Below, piece after piece: positions 1 to 5,575 of a DNA stretch of 6,277 nucleotides. The stretch's first letter is position 1. Every line of letters starts with the position of its first letter. Position numbers and translations under genes: made by a program. The notes below the pieces were generated by a model, which worked only from the letters and a program-made list of their open reading frames with translations, ran no database searches and was not told the DNA's origin. The stretch comes from Desulfofustis sp. (lineage in GTDB: Bacteria > Desulfobacterota > Desulfobulbia > Desulfobulbales > Desulfocapsaceae): the NCBI GenBank assembly GCA_030145365.1, contig JAQYVS010000002.1, positions 1 to 6,277 of the forward strand, in the 5' to 3' direction.

Positions 1-1
1 T

Positions 2-916
2 GCCATCAAAAATGTGTTGAATAAGGCTGAGCAGGTAGCCAAGCTGGACACTACGGTATTGATTCTCGGTGAAACAGGAACCGGCAAAGAACTCATGGCC
101 CAGGCCATACATAAACTGAGCAGACGCAGGAATAAGTCCAAGGTAACGTTAAATTGCAGTGCCGTACCCTCAGATCTGTTCGAAAGTGAACTGTTTGGGC
201 ATGAAAGAGGGGCTTTCACCGGTGCAGATTCAAGACGCATCGGACGATTTGAGCTTGCCGACGGCTCCACACTTTTTCTCGATGAAATTGGTGAAGTTCC
301 AACGCGGATTCAGGTCAAGCTCCTGCGGGTGTTGCAGGAGAAGAAATTTGAGCGCGTGGGAGGACAGAAGACAATATCCTCTGATGTCCGGGTAATCGCG
401 GCAACTAACCGGGATCTGAGAAAAGCAATAGATATCGGAGAATTCCGCGAAGATCTTTATTATCGTCTAAATGTCTTTCCAATCGTAATCCCGCCTCTTC
501 GTGAGCGCCGTGATGATATTCCCCCTCTGGTCTGGTATTTCGTCAGGAGCTTTGGTGAGAAAATGGAAAAATCCATTGAATCCATTTCTCGCTCAAGCAT
601 GAATCAATTGTGTCAATATCACTGGCCCGGCAATGTTCGTGAGCTGAAAAACATTATTGAGAGAGCCGTTATTATCACAACCGGCTCAACTCTTCAGATA
701 GAGCTGCCTGGTTCCCAGGAGGCTGCAGCACATCAAGTCCAAACTCTAAATGAAGTTCAGAGACAATATATTTTAGAAACTCTGGAGTCCACTGGGTGGC
801 GCATAAGGGGCAACAGAGGGGCTGCAGAAATTCTTGGGCTCAAGCCCACTACATTGGAGTCAAGAATGGCGAAGTTAGGTATTGTTCGCCCTGCCATAGA
901 AACTAACCAACGGTAG
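2..916 (+). CDS. Sigma-54-dependent transcriptional activator (FhlA/NtrC type), 5' end missing
   Basis: This is a bacterial enhancer-binding protein that hydrolyses ATP to remodel sigma-54 RNA polymerase. The reading frame is open to the left edge (codons for A-I-K-N precede the GTG at 14), and an AAA+ domain must extend further upstream, so the GTG is not the true start and the sensory domain is off-window. Counting from that GTG as residue 1, the AAA+ core shows Walker A GETGTGKE (19-26), the sigma-54 contact loop GAFTGA (66-71), Walker B LFLDEIGE (87-94), the arginine-finger segment FREDLYYRLNVF (144-155) and sensor II WPGNVREL (204-211). A Fis-type HTH follows (about 246-290, ending near LKPTTLESRMAKLGI); its GNRGAAEILGLKPTTL pattern resembles FhlA-type activators. 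All catalytic motifs look intact. It is convergent with the molybdoenzyme operon; control of that operon is an inference from proximity and the candidate -24/-12 site. Family certain, ligand unknown. Confidence 0.95.
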   Translation, partial: AIKNVLNKAEQVAKLDTTVLILGETGTGKELMAQAIHKLSRRRNKSKVTLNCSAVPSDLFESELFGHERGAFTGADSRRIGRFELADGSTLFLDEIGEVPTRIQVKLLRVLQEKKFERVGGQKTISSDVRVIAATNRDLRKAIDIGEFREDLYYRLNVFPIVIPPLRERRDDIPPLVWYFVRSFGEKMEKSIESISRSSMNQLCQYHWPGNVRELKNIIERAVIITTGSTLQIELPGSQEAAAHQVQTLNEVQRQYILETLESTGWRIRGNRGAAEILGLKPTTLESRMAKLGIVRPAIETNQR

Positions 917-938
917 CGTCAGACCTGCTCATCTTTGC

Positions 939-968
939 ACTTCCCTTGATCGATCGAGGGAGGGAAGT
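939..968. terminator. Possible bidirectional terminator hairpin between convergent genes
   Basis: Perfect 8-bp arms ACTTCCCT (939-946) and AGGGAAGT (961-968) enclose a 14-nt loop that itself contains GATCGATC. It lies 23 nt after the activator stop and 12 nt after the end of the kinase-like gene on the other strand, where a shared terminator would be expected. Neither side has a clear T-tract, so classical intrinsic termination is doubtful; it may instead be a 3'-end stabilising hairpin. Confidence 0.4.
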
Positions 969-979
969 TACGTGTGAAC

Positions 980-1795
980 TCATGACCGCCAAATAGTCCC
1001 AATACTCATCTCATTTTCTACCTCGGTTACTCCTTCGACAGCTTCCGCTATATCAGTAACCGCACTGAGAATCCGAGCCGATCGGGCAGTACCCGTTATG
1101 ACAACACGCCCGTTTCGGGCCATTGTTTCCAAATAGGAGCCGCCTGTTTCCTCGTTTTGAGTGATGGCCGACCAGACCAGGCTGGCAAGAAGCTCATCGG
1201 CGAAGGCTTGACGAGAGGCATCAGTGGCATCAAAATCACCTCTTTCAATTATCCCAAGAATTGTTTCCACGGCACTTTGCAGGTTCATTCTCCCCAGGTT
1301 GAACACGAGGTCATAGAGTGACGGATCTTTCCACTCAAAGCCATACATATGGCGGGTCCACTTGTTGAATTTTTTATCACTTGCTTTGATCTGTATGAGC
1401 GCCTCCTCCTGGTCAATCCCGTGCTTGTTCAATGCATTTTCAACGCGGTACGCTTCATCGGCCACTACAAGTACGCGCAGCACATGGGGAACATTTCTGA
1501 TCAGCTCCTGACCGGAAAACCCATGATAAACCAGGTCCTGCTTCTCACAGCGTTTCAGAAACGCTGCCCGTATCAGATTGAAATGGGCATCACGTTTATC
1601 ACGGTCTCGCTGCCAGAGCTTGGGAGGTTCTGCCATGGCTTCAACGAGTTTGGCCTCTTCAAAATGGAAATCTTCAGCAGCACCTAAAATGAGTTCTTTT
1701 CTGCGAAGACACGGATAACTCAGTCGTTCTGCTACTTCATGCGCAATCTGTTCACCGCCACTGAATAAGGTCCTTGATATTGTTATGATCGCCAT
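980..1795 (-). CDS. Cytidylate-kinase-like family protein with C-terminal BON domain
   Basis: This 271-residue protein appears soluble, with no signal peptide or membrane segment. Residues 1-185 resemble the cytidylate-kinase-like family (Pfam cytidylate kinase-like, AAA_26 type): an N-terminal ITISRTLFSGGEQIA stretch where the phosphate-binding loop lies, LIRNVPHVLRVLVVAD (98-113), a lid-like stretch with R117 and KFNKWTRHMYG (142-152), and the hallmark DPSLYDLVFNLGRM (157-170). The loop has SGG but no GK[ST], so nucleotide binding and kinase activity cannot be assumed; some members of this family show the same pattern. Residues about 196-268 look like a BON domain (NGRVVITGTA at 228-237, then VEGVTEVENEMSI at 253-265), a fold usually linked to membrane or ligand binding and often exported. 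The ATG at 1795 is preceded by AAAGGAA at good spacing. It is the last gene of the operon, 56 bp after the Fe-S subunit. Its substrate and its link to the molybdoenzyme are unknown. Confidence 0.85.
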   Translation of the reverse strand: MAIITISRTLFSGGEQIAHEVAERLSYPCLRRKELILGAAEDFHFEEAKLVEAMAEPPKLWQRDRDKRDAHFNLIRAAFLKRCEKQDLVYHGFSGQELIRNVPHVLRVLVVADEAYRVENALNKHGIDQEEALIQIKASDKKFNKWTRHMYGFEWKDPSLYDLVFNLGRMNLQSAVETILGIIERGDFDATDASRQAFADELLASLVWSAITQNEETGGSYLETMARNGRVVITGTARSARILSAVTDIAEAVEGVTEVENEMSIGTIWRS

Positions 1796-1800
1796 GTCAG

Positions 1801-1807
1801 TTCCTTT
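1801..1807 (-). promoter_or_regulatory. Ribosome binding site of the kinase-like gene
   Basis: Reading the minus strand, AAAGGAA lies 5 nt before the ATG at 1795. This supports that start and shows independent translation initiation after the 56-bp gap from the Fe-S subunit gene. Confidence 0.7.
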
Positions 1808-1851
1808 TGTATAAGCTGATTTTCTGAGCTTGAGTGAAACATAAATGAGAA

Positions 1852-2670
1852 CTACAGTACCATCGGAATATCACCGAGGCTTAAATCTTGACTGGTTACG
1901 ATATTTTCAATTGTTAACGTTTTCCCGTCCTTTTCAATGGTGAGGGTAAATGTTCTGTCATCTTCAAGCTTTCGGAACCAGAAATCACCGAAATTATCCG
2001 TTTCAGCGACTATCGCTTCACCTGTTTCAACATCTCTTAACAAGCATGTAGCTCCTATTATAACCTCTTTATCCTGTGGCTCGTAGAGTGTGCCGCCAAT
2101 AAATTTTTTTGGCAGATTTTTATAATAGACCCGCGATTTTGTGCCGGCGCCAGGATTGAGAAGTTCGGATTCTTTGATAAAGTCTGCAAAATCTTCTTCG
2201 TCACCAAATTGGAGTGCCTCGGTTGGGCATTGATCAACACAGCGGGGCACGGTCCATTCCGGGTCATTGTCGAGTAAATGCGTACATCCCGTGCATTTCT
2301 GGGCCAGGGTCAAGCCCTCGTTGAAATAAATTGCATCATGGGGGCAGGTATCTACGCAGAGCCTGCAGCCAACACAGGTCTCCGGATGAATAATCACAAT
2401 GCCGTCATCGCGCTTGGTTATTGCCCCGGCCTCACATTGTTCGATACAGGGCGCATCATCGCAATGATGGCAGAGTTTCGGGATATAGGACACTTTCACC
2501 TTGGGAACCTGGCCGCGCACCTGTTCATCGATGCCAATCCAAAACTGTCCCGTATCCGGCTGAGGTTTGGCATATGGGGTCCAGTCATTTCCTACGTGCT
2601 CATCTTTGCAGGCAATTTGGCAACAATAGCAGCCATTGCAAATCGCTAAATCTATATAAAATGCTTTCAT
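1852..2670 (-). CDS. Iron-sulfur subunit of a transhydroxylase-like molybdoenzyme (four ferredoxin-type motifs plus C-terminal Cna-B-like domain)
   Basis: This 272-residue protein is the electron-transfer partner of the catalytic subunit encoded just upstream. Residues 1-155 form a DmsB/NrfC-type ferredoxin domain with four cysteine motifs: C11/C14/C17/C21, C67/C70/C75/C79, C99/C102/C105/C109 and C126/C129/C144/C148. Those 16 cysteines could hold up to four [4Fe-4S] clusters. Residues about 200-272 (KEVIIGATCLLRDVETGEA onward, with TDNFGDFWFRKL) look like a beta-sandwich of the carboxypeptidase-regulatory/Cna-B kind. That tail is the signature of the small subunit of Pelobacter pyrogallol-phloroglucinol transhydroxylase (274 residues; gene athS). 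There is no signal peptide, so the protein is probably cytoplasmic. Its ATG overlaps the upstream stop (ATGA), implying translational coupling, and AAAGAGGA precedes the start. The subunit type is secure; the exact enzyme is not, and the gene symbol is withheld because function is unproven. Confidence 0.9.
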   Translation of the reverse strand: MKAFYIDLAICNGCYCCQIACKDEHVGNDWTPYAKPQPDTGQFWIGIDEQVRGQVPKVKVSYIPKLCHHCDDAPCIEQCEAGAITKRDDGIVIIHPETCVGCRLCVDTCPHDAIYFNEGLTLAQKCTGCTHLLDNDPEWTVPRCVDQCPTEALQFGDEEDFADFIKESELLNPGAGTKSRVYYKNLPKKFIGGTLYEPQDKEVIIGATCLLRDVETGEAIVAETDNFGDFWFRKLEDDRTFTLTIEKDGKTLTIENIVTSQDLSLGDIPMVL

Positions 2671-5279
2671 GATTTTTTATCCTCTTTGATAACCCAGGCA
2701 TCGAACCGAAGTCCCCCGGCCGGTTCATATTTTCGTTCAAAGGCATCCGGATAATCTCGCCTCCACTCATCCATCTCAGTACCAGACAGTCTCTCCACTT
2801 GAACCAGATAACCGCTGGTCGCCTGGCCTACACAGTTTTCCGATATGATCCCATCGGGAGAAATGGTGTTAATGGCTCCGCCCCGATCAATCTCGCCGAC
2901 TTTAATAGCATCAGCCCTGGCTCCATGGTCGATATAGACGACTCCCGGCCGTAGACGTTCGGTGACGTAGGCTCCAGCCAGCACGATACCCCGGTCATTA
3001 AAAATCTTGACGATGTCGCCATGTTCAATATCTCGTTTTGCCGCTTCAGTTGGGTGCATCCAGACAGGTTCATATTTATAGCCGTCCCTGCCGGTGACCT
3101 TGCAGGTTCCAACTTCTCTCGTCCAGGTGATATCATCGCATTGGGAATGTACCCGCCAGCGACCATGATTGGACATGAGCAGCAGTGGATATGTTTTTGC
3201 CCGGCTGCTGGAAAGCCGTTCATCGTGCATACCACTTTTTTCAATCCACTTGGGGATAGGAGGGCGTTCTTTGTCATCCGGAAAGCGTATTGCCAGGTCT
3301 TCGGAATAGAATTCCAGTTTACCGCTTTTGGTGCCCAGGCGATGATTTTCCGGATCTTCATAGAACTGTCGAAAACCGGGAGGATCTGATTTCCAATCCT
3401 CGGCTGTACTGTACATCCAGTATTTTTTCTCTTCCAGCTCTTTCCAGGTGACGAGCTTTTCCCCTCCCATATGATTCCAGATTCTCTCCTGCATTTCCCG
3501 GATCGTCAACCCCTGGGTCATTTCCTGCTCCAGACCAACTTTTTTTGCGACCTCAACCACGATCTCGAAATCGCTCTTAGACTCACCGATTGGCTCAATG
3601 GCTTTGTCCTGAATCATGATATTGGGTTGAGGTGTCCCCTGACGTACATTGGTTACGATATCATCGACTTCCATCAGTGTGTTGGCCGGTAGAATAATAT
3701 CGGAATACACGCAATCGTTTTCCAGCCAGGGGTGCTGAGCGACAATGGTCTCGATTTTTGGATTTCGTAAGGAAAGTTCTGTTTCGTTCCCCCCATTCCA
3801 GCAGGTAATCCGGCAAGGGCTATCGGTCCAGATCATATGAATTTCACTACCGCCCTCCTCCTCCGGGATGGGATAGGTATAGTCGCTGAACTGATCATGG
3901 GGTAGGGCTTCGATGGCTCCGGTACCGCGGAAAGTGATTGGCTCGTCGGATTCAATGGCTTTGTGCACCAGGCATTTTGGCAAGGCCTGCTTTTGCCAGG
4001 CGGTGATGGAAGACATGACCGGAATGGAGAGGCGTTCTTCAAGATCCGGGCTCCAGACGCCTCCTGCAAGACCTTGCTTCCTTGGCATCCCGAAATAGGT
4101 CAGCTGTAATTGATGGACTCCCGGTCCACCCAGCCCCTGCATGGCAAGAAGGATCACCTCCAGGCGTGCATTCTCGTGGGAATATGGACCACGAATAAGT
4201 CCTCCGCCAAAATAGTGGGCAATGGAAGTTGTTTTGTCCGCAAATTCCCGGGCAAGAGCCTTTATGGTCCATTCAGGGACCCCACATTTTTTTGTGGCCC
4301 AGGCGGGTGACTTGGGAATATCATCGTCTTCTCCCAGCACATAGCTGGAAAATTCATCCATACCGATAGCATGGGTACGGATATACTCTTTATCGTAAAG
4401 ACCTTCGGTGAGCCATACATTGATGATTGCAAGCTGCAGGGCCGCATCCGTATTCGGCAGAACCGGTATCCATTTATCCGCATGAATGGCTGCTCCGTAG
4501 TTAAGATCCGGGCAGATATATACCTGCTTCATGCCTATTTCCGACCAGAAATAACAGAGTTTGCTGGCAAACTGACCGGTAAAGCCCCAGGGAGTGGTTT
4601 CAGGATCACATCCCCAAAAAAGCATCATTTCGGTATGTTCGGTGGCATCATTAACCGTATTAGCCGCCGGCCACATATTGCCTTGAACACCTTGCCCCCA
4701 CACATGTTTTGCTCCCCAATACCACCCTTCCCAGCTGTCTGGGTTGCGCACCTGCAGTGTAAATCCCCCCATATGATCCAGAAGATTGCCGGAATGTCCG
4801 TGAGGCGTATTAATTGATTTACATTCACCGTGTCCGTCGCCCTGCATCAAAATTCCGTGAACACCATAGGTCTTGTGGATCCGGTTTATTTCAGAAGCAA
4901 TGATTTCACTCGCCTCATCCCATGAGATACGGACATATTTGCTTTTACCTCTATTTTGAGGATTCCGTTCTCCGTTAGGATCCCAATCCACACGTTTTAG
5001 CGGGTATTGAATACGGTTTGCCGAGTAAACTCTTTTTTTATAGGAAAGTGAAAAAGGACCGGGCAGCGATTTCCAGTCGGGTTCGATATATTTACCGTTT
5101 TTCGACATTTTCCACTGACGCACATCTTTTTTCTGGTATTTCCAGCCATAACGCATTGGGCGGATTCGGACAATTTTGCCGTCTTTAACATCCACCATTC
5201 CCTCAGCTCCGCCTCCGAAAAAGCCGCCAAGACCCAGGCTTCTCAAAACCGTTTTGTCTTTAAGTTTTATTTTTGCCAT
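2667..5279 (-). CDS. Molybdopterin (bis-MGD) catalytic subunit, pyrogallol-phloroglucinol transhydroxylase-like
   Basis: This 870-residue member of the DMSO-reductase superfamily probably holds Mo (or W) bound by two MGD cofactors. Visible landmarks are RISWDEAS (117-124), NPDSWEGW (179-186) with S182 the likely metal ligand, FWGCDPETTPWGF (221-233), EPIGESKSDFEI (562-573), and a C-terminal dinucleotide-binding domain from about 697 (TYPLLLMSNHGRWRVHS, then NDRGIVLAGAYVTERLRPG at 761-779 and DRGGAIN at 798-804). The N-terminus has no CxxCxxxC cluster motif (first Cys is 153) and no twin-arginine signal, so it is a cytoplasmic enzyme without its own Fe-S cluster. Length and these traits match the transhydroxylase large subunit of Pelobacter acidigallici (875 residues; gene athL), which moves hydroxyl groups between polyphenols. 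From memory of that enzyme, H150, D181, S182 and W183 correspond to its H144, D174, S175 and W176, but its Y152, W354, Y404, C557 and Y560 seem not conserved. Substrate is therefore open. Resorcinol-hydroxylase-like or another aromatic hydroxylase/dehydroxylase are alternatives. Confidence 0.9.
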   Translation of the reverse strand: MAKIKLKDKTVLRSLGLGGFFGGGAEGMVDVKDGKIVRIRPMRYGWKYQKKDVRQWKMSKNGKYIEPDWKSLPGPFSLSYKKRVYSANRIQYPLKRVDWDPNGERNPQNRGKSKYVRISWDEASEIIASEINRIHKTYGVHGILMQGDGHGECKSINTPHGHSGNLLDHMGGFTLQVRNPDSWEGWYWGAKHVWGQGVQGNMWPAANTVNDATEHTEMMLFWGCDPETTPWGFTGQFASKLCYFWSEIGMKQVYICPDLNYGAAIHADKWIPVLPNTDAALQLAIINVWLTEGLYDKEYIRTHAIGMDEFSSYVLGEDDDIPKSPAWATKKCGVPEWTIKALAREFADKTTSIAHYFGGGLIRGPYSHENARLEVILLAMQGLGGPGVHQLQLTYFGMPRKQGLAGGVWSPDLEERLSIPVMSSITAWQKQALPKCLVHKAIESDEPITFRGTGAIEALPHDQFSDYTYPIPEEEGGSEIHMIWTDSPCRITCWNGGNETELSLRNPKIETIVAQHPWLENDCVYSDIILPANTLMEVDDIVTNVRQGTPQPNIMIQDKAIEPIGESKSDFEIVVEVAKKVGLEQEMTQGLTIREMQERIWNHMGGEKLVTWKELEEKKYWMYSTAEDWKSDPPGFRQFYEDPENHRLGTKSGKLEFYSEDLAIRFPDDKERPPIPKWIEKSGMHDERLSSSRAKTYPLLLMSNHGRWRVHSQCDDITWTREVGTCKVTGRDGYKYEPVWMHPTEAAKRDIEHGDIVKIFNDRGIVLAGAYVTERLRPGVVYIDHGARADAIKVGEIDRGGAINTISPDGIISENCVGQATSGYLVQVERLSGTEMDEWRRDYPDAFERKYEPAGGLRFDAWVIKEDKKS
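2680..2687 (-). promoter_or_regulatory. Ribosome binding site of the Fe-S subunit gene, inside the catalytic-subunit gene
   Basis: On the minus strand, AAAGAGGA lies 9 nt before the ATG at 2670, within the last codons of the catalytic-subunit gene. Together with the ATGA stop/start overlap it supports this start and coupled, stoichiometric translation of the two subunits. Confidence 0.65.
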
Positions 5280-5287
5280 TGTTACGG

Positions 5288-5296
5288 ACTCCTTTT
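5288..5296 (-). promoter_or_regulatory. Ribosome binding site of the catalytic-subunit gene
   Basis: On the minus strand, AAAAGGAGT ends 8 nt before the ATG at 5279. It is the strongest Shine-Dalgarno match in the window and fixes the start of the 870-residue protein. Confidence 0.8.
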
Positions 5297-5367
5297 ATTT
5301 TCTGGGTTTATGACGGATTTGAAAAAGATCATCCCCAGGAAAAATTTCACGTCTCAAAGATTTCATC

Positions 5368-5383
5368 TACAATAACCATGCCA
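5368..5383 (-). promoter_or_regulatory. Candidate sigma-54 (-24/-12) promoter of the molybdoenzyme operon
   Basis: The minus strand reads TGGCATGGTTATTGTA. Against the sigma-54 consensus TGGCACG-N4-TTGCA it keeps TGGCA, the following G, TTG and the final A with exactly the required spacing. The two differences are C to T after TGGCA and C to T in the -12 GC pair; the second is the more harmful. The predicted transcript would start near 5357 and carry a leader of about 78 nt before the ATG at 5279, which is reasonable. A sigma-54 activator is encoded at 2-916, which adds contextual support. Not proven; a one-off match of this length can arise by chance. Confidence 0.5.
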
Positions 5384-5394
5384 TTAAACATGGT
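5375..5394. repeat. Inverted repeat overlapping the candidate promoter (possible operator)
   Basis: ACCATG (5375-5380) and CATGGT (5389-5394) are perfect 6-bp arms separated by 8 bp. One arm sits inside the -24/-12 spacer of the candidate sigma-54 promoter, so a protein bound here would block polymerase. The product of the adjacent IclR gene is the obvious candidate, but that is inference. Confidence 0.4.
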
Positions 5395-5482
5395 GTTGAT
5401 TGAAACTGAATTAAGAAGTGGTAATTAACGTGTTTACTTGTCAATCAGCAGGTAACAATGCCTACAGCGAAACGCACAGCGC

Positions 5483-5518
5483 CTCCAATATATCGGACGG
5501 GGGCCCAGTATGTTGGAG
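5483..5518. repeat. 36-bp imperfect dyad upstream of the candidate promoter
   Basis: The 13-bp arms CTCCAATATATCG (5483-5495) and CAGTATGTTGGAG (5506-5518) are complementary at 10 of 13 positions around a 10-bp GC-rich centre; the outer CTCCAA/TTGGAG pair is perfect. Its centre is about 145 bp upstream of the predicted sigma-54 start site, a usual distance for activator upstream sites. It is also 58 bp past the IclR stop, so it could instead be a weak 3'-end hairpin; there is no T-tract. Confidence 0.35.
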
Positions 5519-5575
5519 ATTGACAGGCTTGTTTTTCAGGGTAATCCGGGTGAAGGTGACTGCCGAATGTATCGC

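Larger units (their letters stand above)
5280..5575. other. 296-bp intergenic control region between the IclR gene and the molybdoenzyme operon
   Basis: I see no convincing gene here. Reading the minus strand from the IclR stop towards the operon, the stretch holds a 36-bp imperfect dyad (5518-5483), an isolated TTGACA (5444-5439) without a matching -10, a 6-bp-arm dyad overlapping a sigma-54-type -24/-12 element (5394-5368), and the ribosome binding site of the catalytic-subunit gene (5296-5288). The length suggests the operon has its own promoter and does not depend only on readthrough from the IclR gene. Confidence 0.6.

Noticed and set aside
1813..1831. AAGCT/AGCTT inverted repeat with 9-nt loop between the Fe-S subunit and kinase-like genes, as a possible terminator or attenuator
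   Set aside because: The stem is only 5 bp and AT-rich, with no T-tract; it is too weak to claim termination between genes that otherwise look co-operonic.
3021..3389. Open frames on the plus strand inside the catalytic-subunit gene (also at 4371-4817 and 2278-2649)
   Set aside because: They are antisense shadows of strongly recognisable conserved protein and have no family resemblance of their own.
2667..5279. Naming the large subunit outright as pyrogallol transhydroxylase (athL)
   Set aside because: The architecture fits, but several residues of the known substrate pocket appear replaced and no phloroglucinol-pathway gene is in the window.
5295..5366. Small minus-strand ORF of 23 codons (ATG AAA TCT...) ending at the ribosome binding site of the catalytic-subunit gene, as a possible leader peptide
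   Set aside because: It has no Shine-Dalgarno sequence, its ATG lies upstream of the predicted transcript start, and its composition shows no attenuation-type codon run.
5347..5391. 14-codon minus-strand ORF beginning MFNGMVIV
   Set aside because: It overlaps the candidate promoter and has no ribosome binding site; most likely chance.
5416..5444. Perfect sigma-70 -35 box TTGACA on the minus strand
   Set aside because: At 15-18 bp spacing no acceptable -10 hexamer follows (17-bp spacing gives CCACTT), so I do not call a sigma-70 promoter.
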